From: Blastopirellula marina DSM 3645
GTDB taxonomy: Bacteria; Planctomycetota; Planctomycetia; Pirellulales; Pirellulaceae
Assembly (NCBI RefSeq): GCF_000153105.1
Contig: NZ_CH672376.1
Span: 2,209,120-2,273,119, forward strand
DNA: 64,000 bases
Reading direction: 5' to 3'
Shown here: piece after piece, positions 19,795 to 29,301 of the stretch
How the letters are laid out: each line of letters opens with the position of its first letter
Numbering within the stretch: the stretch's first letter is position 1
Position numbers and translations under genes: made by a program
Notes under the pieces: generated by a model
Seen by the model: only the letters and a program-made list of their open reading frames with translations
What the model was told of the DNA's origin: nothing
The model's database searches: none

Positions 19795-20994
19795 TTAATT
19801 CGAAGCGGGTCGTCGCAAGTTGCGACCATCATCCGCAGCGAACAAATGGAGTTGATCAGGCGCCGCCGCAATCTGGATCGCTCCCCGAGGGGACCCGATC
19901 CGGGCATCCGCCTTCACGACTAATTCTTGCGTCGAGCCTGCTAATCGACAATGCAACAGTTCTGTGTCCCCCAGCGACTCGACCAAACTGATTTCGGCTT
20001 TGCCTGCGTCCACCAGGCCGAGATCGGCCAAGTGCTCAGGAGCCTCATCCGCGAACACGGCGACATCTTCAGGTCGCACGCCGAGTTCGACTTCTTGTTG
20101 GTCCAGCGCCGCAGGGGCAAAACCGGATTGCGTTAAATCAATCGACAGCCCGCCGCCGATGAATCGGATCTGCGAGTCAAGTCTTGCGACTCGACCCGGG
20201 ATCAGGTTCATCGGCGGAGAGCCGAGGAAACTCGCGACAAAGCGATTCGCCGGGTTGCGATACGCCTCCATCGGAGCCGCCGCTTGTTGAATCACTCCAT
20301 CTTTCATCACCGCGATGCGATCCCCCAAAGTCAACGCTTCCACTTGATCGTGGGTCACATAGACCATGGTGGCCGACAACTGGCGATGCAGTTGCTTAAG
20401 CTCTCGCCGCATCTCTACCCGCAGCTTGGCGTCCAAGTTTGACAATGGCTCATCAAACAAAAACAGCTGCGGATCGCGTACGATCGCTCGCCCCAAGGCG
20501 ACACGTTGCCGCTCGCCTCCAGACAGTTCTTTCGGCAGACGCTGCAACAAAGGAGCAATGCCCAACGTTTGGGCCGTCTGCTCGATTCGCTGAGGTATCT
20601 CCCGACGACGCGTTTCCAACTCGGCCGCCGCTTGCGGACGAACAAGTCGCCGCAGCAGTCGTTCGAGCCAATTCCCGCCGTAGCGGAGCTCCAGACCAAA
20701 CGCCATGTTTTTGTACGCCGTCATGTGCGGGTACAAAGCGTAGTTCTGAAACACCATTGCGACATCGCGGCTTTTTGGCGCCACGTGCGTGACGTCTTTG
20801 CCGCCGATCTGGATCTCACCTGACGTAACGTCCTCGAGTCCGGCGATCATCCGTAGCGTCGTGCTTTTACCGCACCCGCTAGGACCCACCAGAACCAGGA
20901 ACTCGCCGTCGGCGATCTCCAAATCCAAGTTGCGAACCGCCGGTTGATTGCTGGAGTAAGACTTGCTTACTCGTTTCAAGCTAACTTCGGCCAT
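19795..20994 (-). CDS. Sugar-type ABC transporter ATPase (MalK/UgpC family)
   Basis: A 399-residue ATPase of the carbohydrate-uptake class. It has Walker A GPSGCGKST, the Q-loop in MVFQNYALYPHMTAY, signature LSGGERQRVALGRAI, Walker B LFLFDEPLSNLDAKLR, and the H-loop in VTHDQVEALTLGDR. The C-terminal ~130 residues form the TOBE-like regulatory domain found in MalK, UgpC and MsmX. No permease or binding protein gene is nearby, so it may serve several transporters as MsmX does in Bacillus; that is an inference. It has a 30-residue insertion after LELRYGG relative to the usual family length. It is co-directional with nusA. Confidence 0.92.
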   Translation of the reverse strand: MAEVSLKRVSKSYSSNQPAVRNLDLEIADGEFLVLVGPSGCGKSTTLRMIAGLEDVTSGEIQIGGKDVTHVAPKSRDVAMVFQNYALYPHMTAYKNMAFGLELRYGGNWLERLLRRLVRPQAAAELETRRREIPQRIEQTAQTLGIAPLLQRLPKELSGGERQRVALGRAIVRDPQLFLFDEPLSNLDAKLRVEMRRELKQLHRQLSATMVYVTHDQVEALTLGDRIAVMKDGVIQQAAAPMEAYRNPANRFVASFLGSPPMNLIPGRVARLDSQIRFIGGGLSIDLTQSGFAPAALDQQEVELGVRPEDVAVFADEAPEHLADLGLVDAGKAEISLVESLGDTELLHCRLAGSTQELVVKADARIGSPRGAIQIAAAPDQLHLFAADDGRNLRRPASN

Positions 20995-21392
20995 GCCGTT
21001 TCACGCTGAGTCAGCCTGCAACTTCCCCGGTCATTTTCGCCTCTTTTACTGCGTGAAAGAGGCGAAAACTGTTTCAAGCACACAACTTAGTGTCCGTCGC
21101 AATCCGGTCAGGATACTGCTATCCGCGACAGCTGTCAAGTTGCCGAGCCGCTGCGTGGTAGGCGCAGCCCAACGACAAAAGAGGGAGAAAACACCCGCGA
21201 ACTGGGGGCAGGCTAAGGTGGAAATCAGGGGATCGGTTCGCGAAACGCCTTCTCACTCCCGGTTGGATGCCGCGATCTACGCCGCGTTGCGGGTTTTCCG
21301 GGTTGGGTGGAAATTGTTGCAGGAATCGGAGGAGAGTCAAATTGTGAGCGTGCAGATCAGTAAAAAGGCCCCGCGTAATTATCAGCCGCAGG
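20995..21392. other. Gene-free spacer with a leader hairpin
   Basis: No gene is supported in this stretch. At 21034-21068 a 13-bp inverted repeat (TTTTCGCCTCTTT with its complement) around nine bases lies about 45 bases upstream of the ABC ATPase start. With its flanking T and A runs it could act as a terminator-like leader structure on either strand. The rest shows nothing recognisable up to the left edge of the split palindrome at 21382. Confidence 0.5.
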
Positions 21393-21400
21393 GCGTTAGC

Positions 21401-22920
21401 CCAATGCCGCTTACTTTGACGAAATCCTAGCCGCGATTTGGTTTGGGTACGAGATTTGCGCCAAGTTGAGAGATTTGATTTCTCTGTCACAATGGCGGCA
21501 AGTCATGATTGCACCTCCCAGCCTGCCTGATTCGCCCGAAGAGCAGTTTGTCGCCGCCAGAACTTTGCTCAGTGAGATTCTGCGCGTTCCGCAAATCGAG
21601 GCGATCGTTGATTTTGATGATCGACCTAACACCAAGATGGTCTACACCCAGGCCGTCACCATTTGGCTGTTGATTTTGCAACGACTTCGCGGCGGCGCAT
21701 CGCTGCAAACGGTCGTCTCGGAAGCGGTCGAGCATCAAGCCGATCTATTTCCTGACAATAAGCGGGTCCATGAAGGCACGTTGGGGGAGAACACCTCCTC
21801 GTTTAGCGCCGCACGCAAACGCCTGCCGCTGGATGCGATCGAAAGGTTCTCGCGATGCGTTTGCGATCATCTCGGACGGACCGTCGAGCCTGTTTTCGAT
21901 GATCGACGCGTGTTCATCATCGACGGGACCACGATCACGCTACCGCCAACGCCTGTTCTGAAGAAGGCGTTTCCGCCGGCGACCAACCAGCTTGGCGAAA
22001 CGGTTTGGCCAGTCGCGATGCTGATGGTGGCCGCCGAGATGCAAACCGGCTGCATCTTAGTTCCCAAGATCGATCCCATGTACGGCCCGAACAATTCCAG
22101 CGAGGCCAAGCAAGCACGCGAGATTGTCGGCGACCTGCCCAGTCGCAGTATCGTTTTAGCGGACAGCTGTTTCGGGATCTTCAGCGTGGCCCATCACACG
22201 CGAGCCGCCGGGCACGATTTTCTGTTTCGTCTGTCGATGCTACGGTTAAAAGCGCATCGCAAGAAAGCCGAGCTCATCGATCAAGGCGAAGGCTATAAGA
22301 GCTGCCGCTTGACCTGGCGTCCCTCGGCCAAGGAACGCAACACCAATCCCGACTTGCCAGCGGACGCTTCCTTGGATGTATTTCTGCACGAAGTCGAACT
22401 GGAAGACGGGGCGACGTTGGCGCTGGTGACGTCAATGAGCTTCGACGCGTTGTGCTTGGCGGAGCTTTACCGTCGGCGTTACGACATTGAATTCGATATT
22501 CGCGATTTAAAGGTGACAATGGATACGGAGAACCTGCGCGCCAAAAGCGTCGAGATGGTAATGAAAGAGTTGATGGGTTCCGTAATTGCGTACAACTTGG
22601 TGTCGCAACTTCGTCGCGGCGCCGCGAAGCTGGCCCGAGTCGAGCCGCGACGACTGAGCTTCACCGGAGTCTGGGTGAGCTTTCAAGTCCAACTGCTGGG
22701 CAGGTCATGCGAAACATTCGAACAGTGGAGCAAGGCATTTACGAAAGCCTTGGTCAGCGCGTCGAAGCGAAGACTCCCCAATCGCAAGTCGCCGCGCAGC
22801 TACCCTCGCGTCGCCCATCCTCGCCGCGCAAAGACGACGAAGTTTCAAAAGTCACTCCGCAAAAAAACAAAATCACCTGACCCGCCACCCCCTGAATAGC
22901 CACAAAGTAAGCGGCATTGG
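21401..22920 (+). mobile_element. Intact IS4-type insertion sequence, 1520 bp
   Basis: The element is bounded by perfect 18-bp terminal inverted repeats CCAATGCCGCTTACTTTG (21401-21418, complement at 22903-22920). It is flanked by the 8-bp direct repeat GCGTTAGC at 21393-21400 and 22921-22928, the target-site duplication. One transposase gene fills it. The target is one arm of a palindromic repeat whose other arm lies at 22973-23000. Perfect ends and duplication suggest a recent insertion. Confidence 0.92.
21505..22899 (+). CDS. IS4-family transposase
   Basis: A DDE transposase that cuts and joins the ends of the element. The DDE triad is visible: first Asp in VFIIDGTTITLP, second in SIVLADSCFGIF, and the Glu of the YREK-like motif in YRRRYDIEFDIRDLK. 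The C-terminus is basic and Pro-rich. The ATG at 21505 gives 464 residues; TTG codons at 21466 and 21475 would extend the N-terminus by up to 13 residues, and no start has a good ribosome binding site. The stop lies just inside the right inverted repeat. No frameshift is seen, so the enzyme may be active. Confidence 0.93.
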   Translation: MIAPPSLPDSPEEQFVAARTLLSEILRVPQIEAIVDFDDRPNTKMVYTQAVTIWLLILQRLRGGASLQTVVSEAVEHQADLFPDNKRVHEGTLGENTSSFSAARKRLPLDAIERFSRCVCDHLGRTVEPVFDDRRVFIIDGTTITLPPTPVLKKAFPPATNQLGETVWPVAMLMVAAEMQTGCILVPKIDPMYGPNNSSEAKQAREIVGDLPSRSIVLADSCFGIFSVAHHTRAAGHDFLFRLSMLRLKAHRKKAELIDQGEGYKSCRLTWRPSAKERNTNPDLPADASLDVFLHEVELEDGATLALVTSMSFDALCLAELYRRRYDIEFDIRDLKVTMDTENLRAKSVEMVMKELMGSVIAYNLVSQLRRGAAKLARVEPRRLSFTGVWVSFQVQLLGRSCETFEQWSKAFTKALVSASKRRLPNRKSPRSYPRVAHPRRAKTTKFQKSLRKKTKSPDPPPPE

Positions 22921-23046
22921 GCGTTAGCCCCGGTTTCTGAGGCGAACTCAGTCGCAAGGAACAAGCGGCGAAGAAACCGCGGCTAACGCCGTGCGGCTGA
23001 TTTCGTTGGGGGTAAGCAGCAAATCCAGCAGTGGTTCGGCTGCGTA
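22921..23046. repeat. Right part of the palindromic repeat split by the IS
   Basis: GCGTTAGCCCCGGTTTC at 22921-22937 pairs with GAAACCGCGGCTAACGC at 22973-22989, separated by 35 bases. The outer stem continues with TGCGGCTGA (22992-23000), whose partner TCAGCCGCA lies on the other side of the IS at 21382-21390. Removing the IS and one duplication restores a long REP-like palindrome. The rest up to 23046 shows nothing else. Confidence 0.75.
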
Positions 23047-23289
23047 TTACTCTTCTTCGCAGGCGAGTTTCACCATATCCAGCACGGTCTGCTTCAGCGG
23101 TTTGATTCCATCCTCTTGGATGATGCCAAACAACTCAGCAAATTCTTCCGGATCCCCTTTGGCTCCGTCGAGCGCCTGGAAGCCCATCGTGACGACGCCA
23201 AGATAAGACTTGATGTCATGTCCCAGTTGTCGCAGTTGCTCTTTGCGAGCGGCGGCGTCTGCGGATGTCGCTCCGTTGTCGGCGGTCAT
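23047..23289 (-). CDS. Stand-alone histidine-kinase dimerisation/phosphotransfer-like protein
   Basis: An 80-residue protein consisting of little more than a HisKA-type H-box helix pair. The motif LGHDIKSYLGVVTMGF resembles the H-box of sensor kinases (His about residue 24), and a second helix IIQEDGIKPLKQTVLDMV follows. No ATPase or membrane part is present. It lies 26 bases after the large hybrid kinase on the same strand and is probably co-transcribed. It may relay phosphate to or from that kinase or its receiver, or act as a dimerisation modulator; this is inferred from motif and position. Confidence 0.75.
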   Translation of the reverse strand: MTADNGATSADAAARKEQLRQLGHDIKSYLGVVTMGFQALDGAKGDPEEFAELFGIIQEDGIKPLKQTVLDMVKLACEEE

Positions 23290-23315
23290 TCAATGGCCCT
23301 TATCAATATTCGTCG

Positions 23316-26300
23316 CTAGGAGTTTTCAGGGTGAACCGTGGCGAACAACTTCTGCAAGTCGTTGGGTTCAGCCGGTTTGACCAGGTGGTGATTGAACCCG
23401 GCTTCGGCGGTTCGTTGGCGATCTTCGTCTTGGCCCCAGCCGGTCAGCGCCACCAAGACCATCTTTTGGCCCCAGGGCTGCCGGCGAATTTCGCGGGCCG
23501 CTTCGTATCCGTTCATTTTAGGCATGCCGAGGTCCATCAGCACGATGTCGGGCGAAAATTCGACCGCCGCGGCGATCGCCTGTTCTCCATCGTGCGCTGT
23601 CATGACTTCATTGCCGAGCATTTTGACCACCATTTTCAGCATGGTCGCGGCCGCTTTGTTGTCATCCACAATCAGGACTCGCAGCTTGGTTGGTTGCGGG
23701 CTTGCCGTCAGTTCGGCCGGCGTTGCTCTTTTCGGCTCACCAACGATGGGCAAGCGAACGAAAAATTCGCTTCCTTGATCGGCGCCTTCGCTCTGTACGT
23801 CAATCGTTCCTCCGTGCAACTCGACCAATTGCTTGACCAGAGTCAGACCAATTCCCAAACCGGTGTATCCCATTTCAAGCGGGCGATCGATTTGGGCGAA
23901 CATCTCAAAGATTTGGGATTGCTGGTCGAGCGGGATCCCGAGTCCGTCGTCTTTGATGGTGACAATCGCTTTTCCGTTCTCGCACTGTGCCGCTAGCCAG
24001 ATATGACCGCCGTCCGGCGTATATTTGGACGAGTTGTTCAGTAGGTTCGAAAAAACCTGGGCCAGGCGATTGGGATCCGCATCCAAGACGATCGGCGTCT
24101 CTGGCAAGGTTACCTGGAGCGTGTGTCCTGCTTCGTCAATAAACGGCTGCGTCGCTTCGACGGCGCTGCGGATGACTTCGTTCAATGTGATCTGGCAAGT
24201 TCGCAGTTCAATCTTTCCGCTAGTAATCCGGGAGACATCCAGCAGATCGTCGATTAGTCGCACCATTTGCTGCGTTTGGCGTTCCATGGTGCCGCGGACG
24301 TTTTCGATCAACTCTGGATCGTTTTTCACCATTTTCATCATTTCCAATCCGGTGCGGATCGGAGCGAGCGGGTTGCGCAGTTCGTGTCCCAAGGTGGCGA
24401 GAAACTCGGTCTTGCGGCGATCCGATTCCGACAAGTCGGCGGCGACCTGGCGAAGTTCGTCCTCTAGTCGTTTTCGTTCGGTCTGATCTCGCATCACTTT
24501 CATAAAGCCAAGCAGCTTGTTGTTCTCGTCCAGCAATCCGGTCGTTACGCCGGCGGCCCAAAACCGCGTCCCATCCTTGCGCAGCATCCAGCGGTCGTCA
24601 CTGGCGCTGCCAACGGCGGCGGCCTGATCCAACTCGGCCTGGGCGATGCCGCTGACGACATCTTCCGGCGTGAAAATCAACGAGACGATGTCTTGCCCGA
24701 TAAACTCTAATTCGTCAAAACCAAGGACGCGCTCGACCCCTTCGTTCCAACTGGTCGCTCGTCCTTGCGGATCGGTCATGAAGATCGCGTAATCCTGGAC
24801 CTGCTCGACCAAAGTGCGGAAGCGCTCTTCGCTATCGCGGCGATCTTGTTCCGTCTTCCGTCGCTGGGTGATGTCGGTAAAGAGCAACGCGACGCGTTGA
24901 CTGCTTTCGCCGCCGACCCGAAACGCGTAGACGTCAAACCAGCGGCCTTCCAACGCTTTCGCTTGATGGACGAAGCGAGTGGACTCGCCGGTCTGCGCGA
25001 CTTGGCCGTAAATCTCGAACCATTTTTCTTCATGATCTGGCGCCAGCTCGCGCATCCGTTCGCCGATTGCGTTGGTGAGCCCTGTCTGTTTTTCAAATGC
25101 CGGATTGAGCTCCAGAAATTGATAATCGACCGGTTTGCCCGCAGCGTCAAAGATCATCTCGACGACGCAAAAACCTTCGTCGATCGTATTAAAGAGGGTG
25201 CGGTAGCGCTCTTCGTGCAGACGTGATTCGCTTTCGATCGCTCTGCGGTCCGAGATATCGCGAAAGACGAGGACCGCTCCGACGATTTCGCCCTCCGCGT
25301 TGCGAATCGGTGCGGCGCTATCGTCGATAAATCGCTCGGTTCCCGTTTTGGCGATGAGCACCGTATGGTTCGCCAGGCCGACGATCTTTCCTTCTCGCAA
25401 CGCCTTTTCGGCCGGATTTTCGACCGGCAGTCGCGTCGACTCGTTGACGATTGAAAAGACTTCGGGTAGCGGACATCCGATCGCATCCTGCTGGCTCCAG
25501 CCGGTCAGCGACTCGGCGACGGGATTCAGGAACGTGACTCGTCCCGCGGCATTGGTGCTGATAACCGCATCGCCGATACTCGCGAGCGTGATCCGCAGCA
25601 ATTCGCGGTGCTCCCGCTCTTCCTGCATGATTTGGCGATTGAGAAGCCCAAGGGCGATTTCTTTGGAGACCGAATTCATTGCGTGGAGCGTTCGCTCGCT
25701 GAGCGCCTGCCTGGCGAAGATTCCCATCACGCCGACAAGCCGATCTGCGACAATCAAGGGATAGCCGGCGAACGCGACCAAGCCTTCGCGCTGCGCCCAT
25801 TCTTGTTCCGGAACACGCGGATCGCCGATCACCGAATTGGTCAGGTGGGGAGTTTTCTCTTCAGCGATCAAACCGATTTTGAATTGGCCAACGGGGATGC
25901 GAGAATGTCCGCCATCGATGTGGGTGTACATGCCGGCGCTGGCTTGCAACTCTAAGACCTGCTCGGCTTCATTCAAAGTCCAGATACGGGCCAAAGCCGC
26001 GTCTAGATTGGCGACCAGCGATTTGGCGCAGTCTTGCAGCATGGTTGGGAGACTGTCTTCCTTGGTCAGAATGGCCCCGATTTCGGCGCCCAATTGCAGA
26101 AGTCGTCTTTTTTCTTCCAGGGCGATTTCCGATTGTCGGCGCTCGGAAATGTCTCGGAAGATCAAGACGCTGCCAGCGATCTTGCCATGTCGGTCCCGAA
26201 TTGGAGCCGCGCTGTCATCGATAAAATGTTCGGCGCCATCTTTGGCGATCAAAATCGTATGATTGGCCAGGCCGACGATGGCCCCTTCGCGCAGCGCCTT

Positions 26301-27245
26301 GAGCGCTGGATTCTCGACGATTTGACGCGTCGTTTCGTTGACAATGTGAAAGACCGTCGTCAACGGCTGGCCGATCGCGTCGTCGTCTTTCCAGTTGGTC
26401 AGTTTTTCGGCGATTGTATTCAGATAGGTGACATTGCCGGCGACGTCGGTGCTGATAACCGCGTCGCCGATGCTGGCGAGCGTGATTCGCAAGCGTTCCT
26501 TTTGTTCCGCCAAAATCGCAGCCGCTTTCTCCTTTTGACGAAGGTTTCGCTGAAGAAGATAATAGACGGCGCAAACTAGCGCGATTCCGACCAGCGCAGA
26601 AAGCAAAATGGTGGTGATCGCCGTGCGAAAACTGGATTCCGACTCCTGGGCGCGTGTTCGCAATTGCTCATGCTCGGAAAGCTGCATCGTGGCGATCGAT
26701 TCGCGCACTTTTTCCATCAGCGCAATCCCTCGATCACTGTCGACAACTTGCAGAGCGGCGGTGCGGTCGCCGGAGTCGAGCAAATTGATCGTCTCCTGCA
26801 ACTCGGCGAGCTTCTTGGTGACATCTTGCTCCACCTCAATCAGCCGACTCTGCTGTTCGGCGTCGTCTTGGATCAGAGATCGGAGGTGAACAATCTCGAA
26901 CTCCACCTTGCCGATCGAATCGAGGTACGGCTCTAGGTACTTAGATTCGTTGGTCAGCAGATAGCCCCGTTGCCCTGTTTCGGCGTCTTTCAACAACGAG
27001 AGCAAGCTGTTGAGTTCGGAGATAATCTCTTGCGTCGCGAAGACGCGGCGATTGTTTTCGATCAATCGCACCGTATTCATGTAGCCAAGAATGGCGCCGG
27101 CGACAAGAACCGCCAAAGTGACGCCAAAGCCGATGATCGTAACATCCCAACGCTGTGAGCTGCGCCGCCGATCAGCGGTCGATCCGGCGGAGAAGTTGTC
27201 GCTATCGTCTTGTGGGGGCATTGAATCCGCGGGCTCGAGTTCCAT
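23316..27245 (-). CDS. Hybrid sensor histidine kinase (CHASE3-PAS-GAF-PAS-PAS-PAS-HisKA-HATPase-REC)
   Basis: A 1309-residue membrane sensor. Domains in order: a helix at about 36-57; a CHASE3-like periplasmic region (LKDAETGQRGYLLTNE) to about 205; a second helix near 210-230; PAS (IGDAVISTDVAGNVTYLN); GAF around 385-530; a second PAS with almost the same IGDAVISTNAAGRVTFLN motif; two more PAS domains with PAC ends; HisKA with FLATLGHELRNPLAPI (phospho-His about 955); HATPase with N, G1 and G2 boxes (DDGLGIPLDQ, GYTGLGIGLTLVKQL); and a receiver domain with phospho-Asp near 1236 in DIVLMDLGMPKMNG. The duplicated PAS units suggest internal duplication. The ligand is unknown. The downstream 80-aa protein is the likely partner. 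Confidence 0.95.
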   Translation of the reverse strand: MELEPADSMPPQDDSDNFSAGSTADRRRSSQRWDVTIIGFGVTLAVLVAGAILGYMNTVRLIENNRRVFATQEIISELNSLLSLLKDAETGQRGYLLTNESKYLEPYLDSIGKVEFEIVHLRSLIQDDAEQQSRLIEVEQDVTKKLAELQETINLLDSGDRTAALQVVDSDRGIALMEKVRESIATMQLSEHEQLRTRAQESESSFRTAITTILLSALVGIALVCAVYYLLQRNLRQKEKAAAILAEQKERLRITLASIGDAVISTDVAGNVTYLNTIAEKLTNWKDDDAIGQPLTTVFHIVNETTRQIVENPALKALREGAIVGLANHTILIAKDGAEHFIDDSAAPIRDRHGKIAGSVLIFRDISERRQSEIALEEKRRLLQLGAEIGAILTKEDSLPTMLQDCAKSLVANLDAALARIWTLNEAEQVLELQASAGMYTHIDGGHSRIPVGQFKIGLIAEEKTPHLTNSVIGDPRVPEQEWAQREGLVAFAGYPLIVADRLVGVMGIFARQALSERTLHAMNSVSKEIALGLLNRQIMQEEREHRELLRITLASIGDAVISTNAAGRVTFLNPVAESLTGWSQQDAIGCPLPEVFSIVNESTRLPVENPAEKALREGKIVGLANHTVLIAKTGTERFIDDSAAPIRNAEGEIVGAVLVFRDISDRRAIESESRLHEERYRTLFNTIDEGFCVVEMIFDAAGKPVDYQFLELNPAFEKQTGLTNAIGERMRELAPDHEEKWFEIYGQVAQTGESTRFVHQAKALEGRWFDVYAFRVGGESSQRVALLFTDITQRRKTEQDRRDSEERFRTLVEQVQDYAIFMTDPQGRATSWNEGVERVLGFDELEFIGQDIVSLIFTPEDVVSGIAQAELDQAAAVGSASDDRWMLRKDGTRFWAAGVTTGLLDENNKLLGFMKVMRDQTERKRLEDELRQVAADLSESDRRKTEFLATLGHELRNPLAPIRTGLEMMKMVKNDPELIENVRGTMERQTQQMVRLIDDLLDVSRITSGKIELRTCQITLNEVIRSAVEATQPFIDEAGHTLQVTLPETPIVLDADPNRLAQVFSNLLNNSSKYTPDGGHIWLAAQCENGKAIVTIKDDGLGIPLDQQSQIFEMFAQIDRPLEMGYTGLGIGLTLVKQLVELHGGTIDVQSEGADQGSEFFVRLPIVGEPKRATPAELTASPQPTKLRVLIVDDNKAAATMLKMVVKMLGNEVMTAHDGEQAIAAAVEFSPDIVLMDLGMPKMNGYEAAREIRRQPWGQKMVLVALTGWGQDEDRQRTAEAGFNHHLVKPAEPNDLQKLFATVHPENS

Positions 27246-27508
27246 GTCCGTCGCTATTCGCCGCTAAGCGCTCGATGTTTGAAAAAAATTGTCAGGAGAT
27301 ATTGCTCCTGTCAGTCTGACCTGCAGCAGACTATTTAACCTAGACTGTCGCCCGAAAGCCTAGGCCAATTACCACTTTAGAATAGGCGATCCCACTGAAA
27401 AGTCTATGGGCGCACATTCTCTCGGTGCAATCTATCGACAGGGCGACTATGGGAGCAATCCCGCTCGAACGCCCGAATATCAGAGATCTTTCACCGGCAA
27501 AAGTCGGC

Positions 27509-28723
27509 TTAGTTCGACGCCGATTCGAGTTCCGAGCTTTTTTCTGCGGTTAACTTTGCGGCGAGCGGCGACATTTCGACCGATTTGCCAGACTGAACTG
27601 CCGCTCGATTTTGCAATTGTCGGCGACGGGACATCTTCTTGCGCCACCATAGCAAAAATCCGGTCACATACAGCGCCGCCGGAACGAAGCCGACCACAAA
27701 AAACAGGAATCTGCCGCCGAATCCGAATGCGTCGCCGCAATGCAAAGCAAGTTGAATACGGTAGTAGGTATCGGCGAAGGTGAACTTGTTCCAGTCGCGG
27801 GTTGCTCGGACCTCGCCGCTGTATTGGTCGAGCCAGATCCGCCCTGCCCCACGCAGTCGACCGACTTCGCCCTGCTGGCGGACGAAGACCTTGTAGGTGT
27901 CGTCCGCGCGCTGCGGCAGATGGACAAAGAAGAGTTCGGAGCCGGGCATCACCTCAGCGGCCAACTGGGCCGCTCGATCAGGACCGATCGGCTCGGTCGG
28001 TGTTGCGGGAAGCAGCGAAGTCACGTTTTGCGGGTTTTTGGTCTCGGTCGAGAAGATGCCGATCACCGGTTTGACCAAAAACGGCAAGCCGAGATAGACG
28101 CCTGTGAATGCGATCAGCAACAGCGGCGGCGTCATCAGCAGACCGCTGGTCTTGTGCAGATCAAAGTTCAGCTTATTGCGGCGGATTCCCCAGGCAATTC
28201 GCCAGCCCCCTTTTTGCAGCGGCCACCAGAGCACGATGCCGGTGATGACCGAGATGATCACGGTCAGCGCGATCACTCCCATCAGAATGCGGCCGCTTTT
28301 ACCGAACAGAAGTCTGGCGTGCAGGTCATAGATCCAAGCGATCAGCCCGCTGCGCTCGGGGCGTTGGCCCAGCGCTGCGGCGGTATAGGGATCATAAAAT
28401 ACCTCGGTCGAGCTTGGCTTCCCGCCGCGCGATTGGGCCTTGAAACGAACGTAGTAGACGTTTTCGGCGGTCCGCGGAACGGCGATTCGCTCGACATGAC
28501 CAAGCTCCGGAAACTGCTGCTGAGCAAGCGCGGTGATTTCCCCTAAAGAACGCAGTTCGCCGCGGTTCTCGGTCAGCATCATCTCGGCGTTCAGATTTTC
28601 GTCAAACGCATGCTCGAAGACGAGAATGCTGCCGGTCAGCCCGGCCAGTGCGAAGATCAAGCCCGCCGTCAGTCCCAAGTAAAGATGGACCTGCAACCAA
28701 ATTCGCCGGGCGATCAGTTTCAT
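27509..28723 (-). CDS. PepSY-associated transmembrane protein
   Basis: A 404-residue inner-membrane protein of the PepSY_TM family, often linked to iron or siderophore uptake and reductive release. Four hydrophobic segments are visible: LGLTAGLIFALAGLTGSI near 18-35, one at about 140-165, one near 190-215 and the last near 340-365. PepSY-like ectodomain sequence lies between them (VERIAVPRTAENVYYVRF and the ELFFVHLPQRADDTYKVFV stretch). The segment HLYLGLT at the start is a family hallmark. It is 39 bases downstream of the lipoprotein gene and forms a likely operon with it and the DUF1559 gene. No TonB receptor is nearby, so the iron link is only a family inference. Confidence 0.88.
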   Translation of the reverse strand: MKLIARRIWLQVHLYLGLTAGLIFALAGLTGSILVFEHAFDENLNAEMMLTENRGELRSLGEITALAQQQFPELGHVERIAVPRTAENVYYVRFKAQSRGGKPSSTEVFYDPYTAAALGQRPERSGLIAWIYDLHARLLFGKSGRILMGVIALTVIISVITGIVLWWPLQKGGWRIAWGIRRNKLNFDLHKTSGLLMTPPLLLIAFTGVYLGLPFLVKPVIGIFSTETKNPQNVTSLLPATPTEPIGPDRAAQLAAEVMPGSELFFVHLPQRADDTYKVFVRQQGEVGRLRGAGRIWLDQYSGEVRATRDWNKFTFADTYYRIQLALHCGDAFGFGGRFLFFVVGFVPAALYVTGFLLWWRKKMSRRRQLQNRAAVQSGKSVEMSPLAAKLTAEKSSELESASN

Positions 28724-28762
28724 CCGCGTTAATCTCGTAGGAGAACAGGAACATCATTCCGA

Positions 28763-29224
28763 CTAGTCTTCTTCGCTTGGCGCGGCAGTCAACCAGGCGG
28801 CGGGAACCTCCAGATGAATCGGCGGAACTTCAAGATCATGATCGGGGATGGTTACTTTATGTTTCGATTGCGACGGTTTGGCGAAGCGATTGTGGAACAG
28901 GTCATCGCCGGACTCCGAATTTTCGGCGGTGCGGAGGAACATCATCACATACTCGCCGGCGACGGCGCCATCTTTATCGCCGCTGGTCGAGAGAGCGAAT
29001 TTTCCCTCGGCGTCCGTCACCCCAACCGGCTGCGCTGCGTTTCCTGACTGGGAACGATCGGTGCTTTGTAATCGGACGATCACTCGGTCCAGCGGTCGCC
29101 CGTTGACGGTCACGAAACCGGTGACCTGGTGCTTAATCAGGCCATCGTCATAGGCCGTTTCACCGCAGCCCGGCAGCAGCGAAGCGGCGATGATCCAGAG
29201 GCATAGTCGAAGAGCGATAGGCAT
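28763..29224 (-). CDS. Small lipoprotein with a carboxypeptidase-regulatory-like domain
   Basis: A 153-residue exported protein with a lipobox LLPGC, giving a mature N-terminal Cys20. The remainder looks like the Ig-like carboxypeptidase-regulatory fold (VTGFVTVNGRPLDRVIVRL, then GVTDAEGKFALSTSGDKDGAV and GEYVMMFLR). Planctomycetes carry many such short lipoproteins next to DUF1559 genes; their role is not established. It sits between the DUF1559 and PepSY genes with gaps of 77 and 39 bases. Confidence 0.85.
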   Translation of the reverse strand: MPIALRLCLWIIAASLLPGCGETAYDDGLIKHQVTGFVTVNGRPLDRVIVRLQSTDRSQSGNAAQPVGVTDAEGKFALSTSGDKDGAVAGEYVMMFLRTAENSESGDDLFHNRFAKPSQSKHKVTIPDHDLEVPPIHLEVPAAWLTAAPSEED

Positions 29225-29301
29225 CGTTCAGTGATCACGTGAAAGGGAGGATTTTTCAACAAACGCCGCGACTAGCGACCGATCCCGGTATTAACCAGCT
29301 G

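Noticed and set aside
27246-27508. A CAGGAG/CTCCTG inverted repeat upstream of the hybrid kinase
   Set aside because: It is too short and isolated to support a regulatory call; nothing else in the stretch stands out.
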